DNA of 64,000 bases, taken from Rhizophagus clarus. Lineage: Eukaryota; Glomeromycota; Glomeromycetes; Glomerales; Glomeraceae. The notes below the pieces were generated by a model. The model did no database searches. It was not told the DNA's origin and saw nothing but the letters and a program-made list of their open reading frames with translations. How positions within the stretch are numbered: the first letter of the stretch is position 1; every line of letters starts with the position of its first letter. The stretch covers positions 1,083,001-1,147,000 of the forward strand of contig BLAL01000193.1 of the NCBI GenBank assembly GCA_015698045.1. The letters run 5' to 3'. The position numbers were made by a program, and so were the translations under genes. Positions 20,586 through 32,710 of this stretch are shown here, in pieces.

Positions 20586-23189
20586 GGTGTTTTATTTGTT
20601 TATTTATTCTGTTTTTTTTCGTGGTTTAAAAAAAAAAAATTGGAGAAAGTGTACCGTTTTATTACTTGTACTACTCAATTATATCATTTTCAAATTGCCA
20701 ACTCCCGTGCAGATATTTGCATCAAAGTTGAATACATATTGTTATTATTATGTCGTACAAGGTCACTTTATTACTTATGCATTGCGCCACAAAAAAAAAT
20801 TGTGCATTGAAAGATCATAATTTTTTTTTTTTTAAAAAAAAAAAAGAAAAAGAAAAAATATGGATTTTATTTCACAGACATAAATAAATAAATATCTTTA
20901 AAAATTTTTTAAGTTATATACTAAAAGTTTGCATAAAAAAAGTTTATTAGTAAAATTTCGAGAAAATAATGCTAAATATGTTGTATCTATGCTTATAGTT
21001 ATACTACGTGATAAAATCAATCGTAAGTTAAGTACAATAATTTATTTACAACTTCTTAAAATACAATGTAAAAAATGAAATAATAATAAAAAAACCAATC
21101 GTTTGAATGTTAAAATGTGCGAAAAGCACTCCTTGCATGGTTACTGTCCTAAAATAGTCGTTTAAATGAAGCTTCAAGTTACGTAATTAAGCTTGTTGTT
21201 TACGCAATGCGGATCATATTTTGCATGTGATTAGGTATAGTCATTAAATCTTCCATTCTTTCGCGGCGCTCTTTGTAATACAAGTACAAAATACTAACCA
21301 TATTTGAACCATATTATTATGTGCGCTGGCGCATATCTTTCGCTAAAGCTTCTTGACAGATCCATATCTGATATGGACGAAATTGTTAATTCCCGTATCG
21401 ATGTAATAACCCAACTCTATTTATTAGTAAATACGCTATAATTTACATATTTAACTACGTGTTTTTAATAGAATAGTTACAATAGATGAACAGAATCATA
21501 ATGGAAAGAAAGGATCAAAATTATTAATGATGTAACAAAAACACTTAGTAGGTCATCACAAAGAATAAGTTCACCTTCATCGAAGCATTTTGTCTCAAGT
21601 TCTGTCACTAGTCCTGAGCCTCCTAATTCTGAGAAGAACCCTCCTAATAAAATGACAAACCATACAAGAAGAATTCGGACGTTACCTCGCGGAAATTGAC
21701 ATCGATAAAGTAATTTTTACTTTTTTCTTTTTCTTTTTTTTTCTTTGGTTTTGGACAGGAACCTTCCCGTGTTTTTCTTGCTACTAGCGATTAAAGTAGC
21801 CCATCTTTATCGAAGAATAGACCTGCTTGTGACTTGTGAGTATAAGATAGCTTACACTTCCTCTCTTGTACACCCGTTTTTATAACTATCTATTATATTT
21901 TGTATAAAGGAATTATATATCCCTTCGTTACACTTCGGAACTAAATTTTTAACTCAATCATGTGATACACTAGTCACGGAATCGTTAAAGGGTCCGAAGC
22001 GACTTTAATGTTTCTAAGGTTTTTATTGCTATTGCTACATATTAATTAAACTTTAAGAATCAAACATTCATTTTATTTATAAATTTTATGCTCTTAATTA
22101 TTTGCAAATGAAATAAGGAACATAATGTGAATAAATAAAATAAATAAATTACAGTACTTGGAGTTCAATTAAAAGAATCATTAACTGCCCCTCTCTCGAT
22201 ACGTTTGAGTATAATATTTAATTTAGCATTTATATATATTTAATTAAACTTAATCAATTAAGCAATAGCCTAATTTAAAACCTAAAAAAGCTAATAATAA
22301 AATACGCGCATTAGATATTAAACATAATGATGTTCTAACGGTTTTTTTTTTTTTACTAAATCGCTTTCTAACTTACCCTAAACGATGCGTTAAAAACAAA
22401 GTACGGTACATGATATAATTTCCTATCATTCCTTTTAAACAGGTGTAATTCTTATGAACGAACTCAATGATTTGCATGCTGCAAATAATTACATTCCTTT
22501 TATTATTTGTCGCGAACCATTATTTTATTGAATTAAAAAATTTTAAATTCTTTATGAATTAACTATGTTTACATTATGTTTCTAAATGTTATTATTATCG
22601 ATAAAATTAATAATCTAATTAATAATAAAAAAATTGGAGAATTAGTCACGTACTTTATTGAATTATCATCTGTTTCGAGCCAAGAGTTTATTCTAAATAA
22701 AAGTTGGATAAAAAAATTATTCATTAATAAAAAAGAAATTATTTATTTATAAAAAAAATTACATAATTTATTATTTAAGAAGAAAAATAATAGAAAACAC
22801 CAACCTATTATTAAATTTTCACAAATTATTAACCGCTCTATGCTAAACGATTCGATATATAGAACGTTCGCCCATTATTAAATTGTTCATAAAATACAAA
22901 ACTGATCCTAAAAAGATGAAAATATTATATTTAATAAGAAATAATAAAAAGAAAAAGATAATAGAAATCGTCCACCTTTAGAGTTATCCGCTTCATGAAA
23001 TTTATAAAATTATTTTTATCTATTCTGCAAGAGCCGACCCTAAAAAAAAAGTAAGATTATTATTAAAAAAAAAATTTATTGATCAATAATAAAAAAGAGA
23101 AAATAATGGAGAATAACTTGCCTAGTATTATACTTTACGTTTCATATCTTCAACATAAAAAATACTAATATTTTATGTTCGGAATGTTA
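20586..23189. other. Intergenic, one coding-like fragment
   Basis: Beside the start of the LRR-GTPase gene are homopolymer tracts including a T/A switch at about 20819-20845. At about 21520-21700 (+) a short frame reads Ser/Pro-rich and ends TRRIRTLPRGN before a TGA; it has no acceptable start and may be a relic exon. The remainder is AT-rich DNA with no recognised gene or RNA. Confidence 0.4.
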
Positions 23190-25760
23190 TACATATACGG
23201 TAAATAGAATTGTCTTTATTGAAGACCCAAATTTACACTAATAATATTCTACTTTTTATTTTTTTAAGCGAAATTCTAGGAGTTGGTGTTGTTCCTACAA
23301 GTGGTAATCGAACTCCTGTATTACTTCTCCGAAACACTTGGGCCTCTAATTCATCATTTTCTACTTTTCGATTATTTGAAGGATCCCTCGGCTGCATTCT
23401 GCAAAATGACAAAATCAGGTGAATATGTATTTATTAAAAATACACATTCGATATTAAAATATTACCTTTTAATTCTAATATTGTAATTATTGACAAAATT
23501 AATTCGCAAATGCCTTCAATATATATAGGAGCTTCTAATTGAACTTTCTTAGTCAAGCGCGTAATAACACCGCCAGGGTGATCCATAATGTAAATAGTAC
23601 CTTTATTTTCTAGTCGATAATAGAGGTTAGTGACGAAGATATTATAACATACAGTATATATAATGTTCACTTACTGAAAAGTTGTATCCCAAACGTACAC
23701 AAGCTCCTGTAATTATCAACCGAAGTCGGTGGGAGTGATTCAATTATTAAATCAAGCATACCTTTCATCAGTTTTAATAGCTTCATTCGATCTGATAAAT
23801 ATTTTTTATCATGAATGCCTCCCGTTCTAGCTACTTCTCCAGCGAATATTTCTCTTGAACTATTACAGAGTTTTAGTAATATATCGATCTTTCCGCTCTA
23901 ATAATATTAGAAAAAGAATTAACTCAGGATGCCTATATTTATAAGATTACAATTTAAAGGCATATTACACGAATAACAGATTTCCCGATTTTTCTTTTTT
24001 GTTTTTGCGCGTTTTTGATGCAAATGAGTCACCGTCTGATCTATGAAAATGGAAAGAAACATGAGTTACTGATATTATATAGGAATACTATAATGCAAAA
24101 AATTGACTATTATCTGAAAATTTATCATACATACTTTCCAATTCTTGCTTCTTCAATATCCTTTAATGCCATATCAACAATAAAGGTCCAAACGTGACTC
24201 ACAATCCATGCTTCTAAATTATCTTCAGCTAGAGCATTCACACCTTGTTCCCATTCAATAACACTATATGGATAAAGAAGAAAATCAGCTAAGGATCATA
24301 CCAATATGTAAAAGAGTTAACTTACAATTTATTTGAATCCATTCTAGATCGTAGTGTAATTTTGGATTATAGATCTCCCCATCTTTTAAATATGGTGTCA
24401 TCACAACTTGTCGAAGGTCACCGACATTTTTCTGTGAAAATTTAAAATATTTGTAAGATCCATGTATAAATAATAATTTGATCAATCTATATTAAACAAA
24501 TACCTTATGATATTTCATAACTTATTTTCTAATATCATCGTGAACAGTCGGAAAAGATTTTTTATTGGTATTTAAAATTGTTTCCATCTCTTCCGGACTA
24601 AACAGATCCATAACCTCTTGACAGTCTGTATCAAGTATAAAAGAATGCGCAAACCTTTATAAAAAGTTTAGACAAATTTATTAGTTCAATGCATGTGTAT
24701 TTGGCAACAAATATAACCAATGTGATTAATATAGTATATCTACGTTTCGGAACGTTGAGTTACTGCCCAATCATACAAGACATCTTCTACAAATCTGCCT
24801 GAAGGTTTGTCGTCCATATTTATCGCTTTAAACCTCAAAATAAAATCATCGATCAACCTTTTTTCTAACTTCTTTTTCTCCTTGGTTTTCTCGTTCTCGT
24901 CGTCGTCGTCATCATCATCATCATCTCCGTCATCATCTTCATCGTCATCTTGATCGTAATCATATCATCTCTTCAATTTCATCATCATTATTGTCATAAA
25001 CCTAGGTAAATGAAAATTAGATACAGATGAAACGGAAAATATTGACTTAATTGACTAAAAACGTTTACATACTTCAGATTCTTCATCTAATAATGTCCGC
25101 TTGCCAGTATTGGTCACTCTATTTTTTTCAGCATAATTTACTCTCTTTATTCTTCTCTGTGTTCTTCTGGGAAGAAGCTTTACTTGTTCGTTGACAGTTC
25201 CAACTCTTCTCCCGTTAACTGTGTTAATAGATCCATTTATAGTTCCATTTATTGGTTGATGTAGATGGATTTGTTTACGCGTACGTTCTTTTTCCCAAGA
25301 TCTTGCAGTTTTTCGATCCGGTTTAGGATCCTAGCATAGAAGACTTAGCAATTAGTCCCACAATTTAATTTCTATCCCATTTGAGTATCAAATAACCAAG
25401 GAAGCCACCTAAACCAAATGGGTCCAATGTTAGATCAGCAAAGAGCCTTGAATGTCGAGTAACCAAAGAGGTTACATGAGCTCCAACACTGGTTTGTGGC
25501 TCAGCAAAGAGCTTTGAATGACGAAAGACCAAGGAGGCCTACGATCGTCAAGCCACTATTTTCTACCTATACTTAGTAAAAATTTTACTCACCTTTCGGT
25601 ATCGATCGAGAAACTGATTTGCTTTTTTTCATCTCATTCCTTTCTCTGTTTTAATCCTTTGAAGGCTTTTAAGATAATCGTCTATTTTCCTATCAAATGG
25701 ATCTAGATCACTTTCATTTAAAAAACCGATTATGTTCCATTCACTATATTTGCGATTGAA
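23190..25760 (-). pseudogene. Decayed multi-exon gene of an unnamed fungal family
   Basis: Several exons with good splice signals line up on the minus strand. The first (about 25760-25590) reads EWNIIGFLNESDLDPFDRK then meets a TGA before KKANQFLDRYRK. The next (25330 to about 25080) encodes a basic region. A third, from 25001, has an Asp/Glu run coded by GAT/GAC repeats. Later exons read DKPSGRFVEDVLYDW, EWEQGVNALAEDNLEAWIV, FASKTRKNK, GEVARTGGIHDKKYLSD and MDHPGGVITRLTKKVQLEAP. This overall style matches an uncharacterised family I associate with Rhizophagus, possibly nuclease-like, but I cannot name it. Breaks: an in-frame TGA in the first exon, a frameshift just before the acidic run (near 24966), and an in-frame TAA at 24522-24524. 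Three lesions make a functional product unlikely. Confidence 0.6.
25433..25548. repeat. Imperfect direct repeat in an intron of the decayed gene
   Basis: The block TCAGCAAAGAGCCTTGAATG...ACCAAAGAGG recurs about 67 bases downstream as TCAGCAAAGAGCTTTGAATG...ACCAAGGAGG. It sits between two exons of the decayed gene. Confidence 0.65.
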
Positions 25761-26016
25761 ATACTATCAGACATAATGAGAGAATATTTTTTTTATCGCG
25801 ATTTCGCGACTTTAGTACAGAACACATGATACTCGATCATCTGCGTTACGCAAGAAATTGAAATTACAAAAATAAAGCGTAGTATTTGATCCAAAAAGGA
25901 AATAGTAACCATGTCAGTGATAGATAAATGGACTAGCACAATTTGATTTATCATACGGAAGGGTATTAATAGAATCTTTCGTGAAACGTTTATGTAATAA
26001 TTTTGGTTACAGTACG

Positions 26017-26724
26017 ATTTCCCGAATGCCATTTTCCCGAATCCCCAATATCCCGAATTCCAATATCCCGAATCTTTTGAACTTATATTGAAAATATGCA
26101 ACTTAGTTAATGTAGTTAATATGATTAATTATTTAATATAGCATATTAATTAAATATAATGTATATGTGAAATAAAATGTTTTATATGTGATATGTTTAA
26201 GATATTGTTTAGTAAAGATTAATAATGATTAATTATTGGTTATTTTGCGGATTAATTTGTTTTATTTGTTACGATTTTTAGATCTTAGATTAGATTAGTT
26301 TATGTTTTTTATTATTTTTGATAATTGATTGATTTTTTTTTTTTATTTTATTTTCTTTTTCATTTTATTTTATTTTAATATTTCTAATTATTGTATTAGA
26401 TAGGTTTCACTTGAAAAATAGTGATTTATATGTATAGATACATATGTTATATGTCTAAGTTGAAGATGTTACTAAATGGATATCGTTTTGTCTTTGGCGT
26501 TCATAATAAAGAGTTAAAAAAAAAAAAAAAAAGATATGTTCAAGATATTAGGGATTCGGGATATTGGGAATTCGGGATATTGGGAATTCGGGATATTGGC
26601 ATTCGGGATATTGGCATTCGGGATATTGTATGATTCGGGAAATGGTCCAGTTCGGGAAATCGGCATTCGGGAAATTGACTTCGGGAAAAGGTACATTTGG
26701 GAAAATGGCATTCGGGAAATTGTC
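26017..26724. mobile_element. Foldback-like element A with tandem CGGGAT arms
   Basis: The left arm (26017-26073) is built of ATTTCCCGAATGCC / CAATATCCCGAATTCC units; the right arm (26541-26724) is the complement in longer form, with units GGGATATTGGGAATTC repeated at least five times and the outer end GGCATTCGGGAAATTG matching the left outer end. Terminal inverted repeats made of short tandem units are the defining feature of foldback elements. The interior is AT-rich and codes for nothing. A second element of the same design lies at 42219-42967. Confidence 0.75.
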
Positions 26725-27224
26725 CGACATCGGAATAATTTTATAGGTATTTTAGGATATTAGATGGTCATGTATTCGATACAGATCTCCTTCAAAACAA
26801 AATGCGCTATTAGTTAAAAAAAAAAAAAAAAATCTTTCATGAAACGTTCAAATTACATTTCAGTTTTTAAGTAGAACATAAATCTAATATTATTCAACAA
26901 TTTATATAATTTAAATAAAATTTTAAATATAAGGCGTCTAAACCATGCGACGTATCCGATCTAGAATCGGAAATTTTTAAGTAAAAAAAAAACCTTAAAG
27001 AATAACGAATATTTTTATAGTAGAATTTTTATAAAGAAAATAATAATCAAATTTTGTTTATTATTATAGCAAATTTGGTATAAGAGACTTTTTTCTATCG
27101 GCAAAAAAGAGTGAAATTTCTTTAAATAAAAAGCAAAACGAGTGTTTTATAAAAACTTTTTTTTTTCTTTTAGATAGAAAGAACCTTTTCTTCTATAAAG
27201 TATAAACCCATCTACTTTTAAATT

Positions 27225-27502
27225 ATGAATATGAACCCATCTACTTCTACAATGTCTACTTTAACTTCATCACTTTTAACCGATAATCAAGAACGCGTTC
27301 CTCATTTCAATGTTATAATTCTGATTCAAGAATGTGCCCTTGTTAATCATGTTTTGTCAAATCGAAGTATCACGACTTATTTCAGGACGGAAATAAATAA
27401 AGTAACTCATCTGACTATACAAACACACTCGTTGAAAGAAAGCGAGAAATCTTAAATGCTTACAAGTTTGTTCGAACTTTAGTTGAACAAAAAGCTCACT
27501 TG
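27225..27502 (+). pseudogene. Coding-like fragment with a frameshift
   Basis: A frame starting with an ATG at 27225 reads MNMNPSTSTMSTLTSSLL... through ALVNHVLSNRSITTYFRTEI to about 27420, then stops 35 bases later. In the neighbouring frame, from about 27430, the sequence LVERKREILNAYKFVRTLV continues to a possible splice donor (TTG before GTATAA at 27502). The two parts look like one protein separated by a one-base shift. I do not recognise the family. The second half is a charged helix. Confidence 0.35.
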
Positions 27503-28471
27503 GTATAAATTACATTATAATCTAAATAGTGAATTAGGATTTTCAAAAATTTTATTTTTTTTTATTTATTTATTTTTTTTTTTTTTTTGAATACCAAGTT
27601 GAACGTTTATTCATAAACCTACTGGTGGTGCTGTTTTGTACATTCCAATCAAATTAATGATCTTGAACAATATGAGAGGTTAACTCTAATGATTCTACCC
27701 ACAAAAACTAATATCGTTTATTTGCCACACATATTCGTAACACTTATAGGCGTTGGGCTGTCGAAGCGCATTTTTTCGTAAGTAATGAAGATAGTGACAC
27801 TGTCGCAAAAGCCTTGAAAATAATTTGAAAGTTTTGGACATCATTTGAAACCCAGATATTTTCTTGCTAGTCAAAGTCATTTGGAACGAATAGCATCAAA
27901 ATAGATTCTCCGGGACCCCAGATCTTTAAATTGTGAACAAAGCATGCAAGTTTCTGTACTGTGCATACTGTACATGTTATGCAAACATAAATCTTCCAAT
28001 TATTAGGCAATATACCCAAAGAAATTATACGAAAAATACGCATTAATGGGCTCTTTTGGTTCGATAACATTCCTCTTTCCTCTCATTAGTGACTAAGATA
28101 AATCCTCTTATCTGAAATAATTCTAAGCTTATTTAAATTTTTTACTCAAGTGCATGCTACTAAAATTGTTACGCTTGATGAGAAGAAACGCTCAAGATTC
28201 AGGATCATCTGAATTTCGTACCGAAAATATCTTGTCCAACAAATGCTTGTCAATAAGTCAATGAACTTTAACTATTCAAAGAAGAATAGAAAAAGGGTAA
28301 AACACCAGGTCTTATGTCACTTAATTGTCATTACTTATCTTTCATCAATATTTATTTACCGGCGTATCTTTCACGAACATGTATATGGTAATAATATGGA
28401 GCTGTTGATAATTGATACATGAGAGAAGTTTAGGAATCCGGTTTAAGATATGTATATACATCATGGGTTAA

Positions 28472-28636
28472 GAGATTAAAAAGACCGAAGCTGAAAAGGC
28501 CGCAGAAAATCGACGTTTGGCCAATAAACGAGTAAATTGGAAAGCTGAAGAGAAAATAATTCGGAGAAAACAATGCATTTATTCAAGATTAAACACATTA
28601 GAACCTATTTCAAATAATAGAATCAACGAGAGATAA
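28472..28636 (+). other. Short Lys/Glu-rich coding-like frame
   Basis: The frame reads EIKKTEAEKAAENRRLANKR, continuing to a TAA at 28634-28636, with amphipathic, charged composition unlike the random frames around it. It has no upstream ATG in frame (a TAA precedes it), so it may be an exon or a relic. Family unknown. Confidence 0.25.
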
Positions 28637-29487
28637 ATGAGAAAAAAGAAAATAAATCAAAACGTTAGAAACAAACACTTCATCGTCCATTACTTCACTT
28701 TTATGAAAAAACTCCTCAAAGGCAAGCCACTAAACCGTTACAAGAGAACTGAAATTACAGTTTTTTTTCGCTTTGTTAGTAACGATTAAATGTAACGATT
28801 AAATAATTATTTTTTGTTCTCCAGATTATCGAGATGTTATTCAGATCATGTGATTTAAGTACCAATCAAATGAATCAATTCTAAATTTTTCCCTGACACG
28901 TACTGTATAATATGAATGATTATTAGCAAAGTATTTTTTTGTAAGATTGATTTTTTTTTTTTATACAAAAAATCATGATATATTATATACTGATTCTTCC
29001 GATTGGTTCATTAATATTGTGCAGATCAATTCGATCGAGACCCGACCTTCTTTTTTTTAAACAAACGCATAAGATATCGATGATTCAATCCAAATTTTGC
29101 GAATCACAATGGTTCCCTCTTACGTTAAATTTTGGGAAAATCGGAAGAATTGGAATTATTCCTGATCTTCCTATTTTTTAAGCGGTAATAATTTTATAAA
29201 ATTACGATAATTTGGAAATTAAAATTTCTTTATATTATATTCCTAAGCTCTTTGATAATATTTGACCTTATTACATGATTAAATGGTACATCATATTATA
29301 CATTATTATTTTGCATATTCGTTTACATTAGTTATTACGCGTTATACCATGGCGTGCTCGAACGTTTTTTTCGCATCAATTTAGGGAGAAAGATGATTTC
29401 ATTTACTTTGACAACGAGCAATTATAATCAATTTACTTTTAATATCTTCAATATTACTCATCGATAATTACATTCATCAAAGAAATC

Positions 29488-29556
29488 ATGAAATAAATTA
29501 TTATTTTACTTGCTTTATTGGCCACGCTTTCAATGGCCAATGCTATTCTCTACTGA
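29488..29556 (+). pseudogene. Relic of an ML-domain gene (signal peptide only)
   Basis: The stretch begins AAAGAAATC-ATG exactly like the two ML genes and reads M K stop I I I L L A L L A T L S M A N A I, aligning with the ML leader MKQSLIFLVALLATFSMVNAI except that the third codon is TAA where the intact genes have CAA. It ends at a TGA (29554-29556) and nothing of the mature domain follows. It is a dead fragment on the strand opposite to the two intact genes. Confidence 0.75.
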
Positions 29557-30204
29557 AGTTTAACTAAATGAATCGTGTATGATTAATTCTTTTTTAATTT
29601 ATCCAAGCTATTTTTCTTATCTATCTAATACTATATTGTAATGTTAAAGAATTCATTAAAATTAACGTACACGATTATGTTTTTTTACTAAATAAAATTC
29701 TGGCCGATTCTCGGCATACTGCATATCGGCATATGTATTTAATTTTACTAAGTATTAAATAACAGTTCGTTTATCTAAGAAATTGGAACATATTTTTTCC
29801 GTTATTAACGCTAGATATTGAGAAAGCCATTAATGACTAGATAGTTAGCCATAAATTTTTGACGCATACCAAAATATTTTTTTTTGTTTAAATGTGCTTA
29901 AATTGAACGTTCCATTTGATTTATTTTTAAACATAATTTTATAATGAAATTAATGAAATTACAAATTTGTATAACTTAAATAGAAAGAAGTTAACCACTT
30001 TATACACTTGAACATAGCTGGACAACTAATGGCTATCAGAAGACGAACGTTAACACATCTAACCTATAAAAAGTATAAATTTTTTACTAGAAGAAATACT
30101 TACATAATAAAATATCAAAAAAGAAAAAAAAAAAAAGAAAAAAAGTATTTATAGAATAATTCTAGAATATAATCACATTAACCAATATACTGTAATAGAA
30201 TAAT
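29557..30204. other. Intergenic, 3' flank of kinase paralog 2
   Basis: No open frame or repeat of note. An A-run with interspersed G lies at about 30118-30145. The right part should contain the 3' UTR of paralog 2. Confidence 0.4.
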
Positions 30205-32564
30205 TTAAAATCCATCTAAAAATAATAAGAAATAATAATTAGTATTTAATATTAAATTCGGTTTTACAAATAATTAAATTTAACTACCTACCGTCAGGAA
30301 TTTCAAATTCATCTTGATCTTCAGAATGAAGATTCGGATTATTATAAATTTCATCATTATCTATAAAATGGAAGTACGGTTAGTATAATACAATTATATT
30401 ACGATCATTATTAAATTTATATACCATCAATATCTTGTTTCTTTATTTGCGGCCTTATGATTTCTCTTTCGTTATTAATTTGATTATCTAAAATTTAACA
30501 AATTAATTTTACTTTAATTAATATATTAAGGATTATATTATAATTATTTATTTATAAAATTACTTACTGCCTCTTGATTCTACATGTAATTTTCGAACTG
30601 TTTCAGATAATGTTTTACTATTTCCTATATTACAAATACAAAAATACAGAATTAATATATTGTGATAAATAAGTAATAAGTAACACATACCTTTAAAAGT
30701 ACTATTTATTTTTGGTGTACTATTATTATCCGGATTGCTTGAATTATTAAAATCATCAACTAAAAAGGAAGAGAATTTGAATTATATTGCATATAACATG
30801 AAATATCATAAACAAAATACTTACTATTTTCGGGAATATTAAAACTATAAGCTTTACTATGATATGCTTTTTAAACAAAGTAAAAACATTGTTAAAAATA
30901 AACTATTAAAAATAAATAATTATATAAAACATATACCTTCTTGCTCTTCTGTTGTAATTTTAAAAAATTGTAATCAAAACATTAATTAAGTATAAACAGC
31001 GTTTTTGAGAAAAATTAAAAAATCTACCTTCAGTCGCATTTCTTGGTTCAGGTAAATTATTAAATTGATGTATTTTACTTGTAGAAGGTTTACTATTCGC
31101 ATAATGATAACTTACTGTTTCCGAGTTACTTATTGTCCCTAAATCACTTATTTTGTCTAAATCTTTAGATTTTTTAAAATTTTTCAAAAATTTTCTAAAA
31201 ATATTTGTATTATTATTTGATGTGTTATTATTTGATGTGTTTTGGCAATCTAACATATTAATTTCTTTTATTTTATTTTTAACTGTAGTAATGTCAGGTC
31301 TTTTTCTTGGATCGGCATCCCAACACTGTTCCATTAATTCTTTATATTTTGGGGGAGTATCTGACGTAATCTTCGGTCTCATACCATTAACAATATCCAT
31401 TGCAAAATCATAATTATCTTCATAATTAGCAAAAGGTGGTTGCCCAGATGAAATTTCCCACATTATCATTGCAATACTATAGATATCAGATGCAAAAGTA
31501 TATCCTTTTTCAGCAATAACTTCTGGTGCGATATAAGAAAGATTTCCATATACACTTTCTAATGGTTTATTAACAGGTCCACAAAATCCAAGATCACTAA
31601 TAACCCAAGAATTAAAATATTTACAATGTAATATATTTCCTGAATGTAAATCTCTATGAATCGCTTTTTCTTCATGAATCCTACCAAGTGCTCTTGTTAT
31701 ATCTTCAACAATTTTAATCCTTTCTTTCCAAGTAAGCCGGTTATGATTTTTTTGTAAATATTTTCTTAAATTTGTATCTAATTTCTTCATTACAAGCATA
31801 TAATTTCCATTTAATGGGTCTCGAGTTAGACCATAACATGGTACTATATCTGGCCATTTATTAGTTATTGTTATGTGAGATTTGGCCTATGAAAGATTTT
31901 AGTATTTATTAATTGATACGTATTCTTTTATATAATTTGAATTTAAAATACTTTTCTTTAAATTACATACCTCATCAAACCAACTTCTATTAGCACTTTC
32001 AACATTTTCTAACTTTTTAAGAATTACTCCCTGAAAAGGTTTATTCCTTCTTAATTGTCGTTGATTAGAATCCCAATATTTATACCTTCCACAAAGCCAC
32101 ATCGCAATATAAATTTCTGAGAAACCACCTTTGGTAAAATATCTAATATATCGCAAATCATCATATGGTATCCATTCAACTACCTTATTAGGAGCAAGTG
32201 TTTCCACTTGACATTCCCTAATTAAGTCATCAATATCGTTATTTCCTGATTTCCAGTTTGAAAATTCTGATTTTAAATAATTTCTAATACAATATTCACA
32301 GTATAATGTTGCTAAACAATCTTCCTGACAATTTTCACAAATTCTTCTTTTTCCTTTATTTGAAAGAATTTTGTAATAATCACAATCTTTATTTAAAATT
32401 TTTGATACTTCTAATTTTTCTTTTTTTGTAAGAGATTTATCGGTAAAAATAATTTGTTGCATTAATTCAAAATATTTATCAACATCATCATTATTATTAT
32501 ATTCAATCAATGCATATGCTCTCCTATAGGCTGTAAAAATTAATTCATCTCGATTGGCTGGCAT
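30205..32564 (-). CDS. TKL-like protein kinase, paralog 2
   Basis: Nine exons, total 1776 nt, 591 residues. The start is the ATG at 32562-32564 (MPANRDELIF), which aligns with MSTIRKDLIF of the paralogs; the longer frame upstream has no ATG. Exon 1 31971-32564, exon 2 31028-31886, a 12-nt microexon 30937-30948, exon 4 30825-30866, then exons of 69, 57, 63 and 69 nt and an 11-nt last exon ending at 30205 (DGF stop). The N-terminal cysteine module is CENCQEDCLATLYCEYC. Kinase motifs: TKGGFSEIYIAMW, VILKKL, IHRDLHSGN, SDLGFCGP (DLG in place of DFG), YIAPEV, SDIYSIAMIMWEISSGQPPF, KRPD. The tail ends NLHSEDQDEFEIPD, an acidic motif common to the array. The phosphorylation target is unknown; a TKL-like Ser/Thr or dual-specificity activity is expected from the family. 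Confidence 0.88.
30937..30948 (-). other. 12-nt microexon of kinase paralog 2
   Basis: AAGAGCAAGAAG lies between a CAG acceptor and a GTATAT donor and joins NATE to AYHSKAYSFNIPE with phase-1 introns on both sides. The same-size exon with flanking splice sites occurs in paralogs 3 (35000-35011), 4 (44296-44307) and 5 (50533-50544). Confidence 0.75.
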
Positions 32565-32710
32565 AGTTGTTTTTATCAATCAAAAAAAATTTTTTAAAAA
32601 AAGAATGTCCATTTAAAACTCGGAATGGAATATCCGTTTTATTGTTTTGTTCCACTAAATTGGTATACGCAGCATGTGACACAACTAACTTTTTATTACG
32701 TGACACATGC

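Larger units (their letters stand above)
26725..29487. other. Mostly non-coding, two coding-like fragments
   Basis: Apart from the fragments at 27225 and 28472 listed separately, no gene is supported. Short open frames at 27695-28070 (-) and 28975-29181 (+) show no family signature and are probably chance. Confidence 0.4.

Noticed and set aside
23283..23486. Plus-strand frames over the decayed gene at 23.2-25.8 kb.
   Set aside because: They oppose exons with splice sites and coding texture on the minus strand and have no motif.
26421..26763. Several overlapping open frames on both strands reading repeated GIRDIG or PNIPNA-like peptides.
   Set aside because: They are direct translations of the tandem CGGGATATTGG repeat in foldback element A and appear in several frames at once, so they are not genes.
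32565..32579. A five-codon N-terminal extension of kinase paralog 2.
   Set aside because: It would need a TTG start; the ATG at 32562-32564 aligns with the start of the other paralogs.
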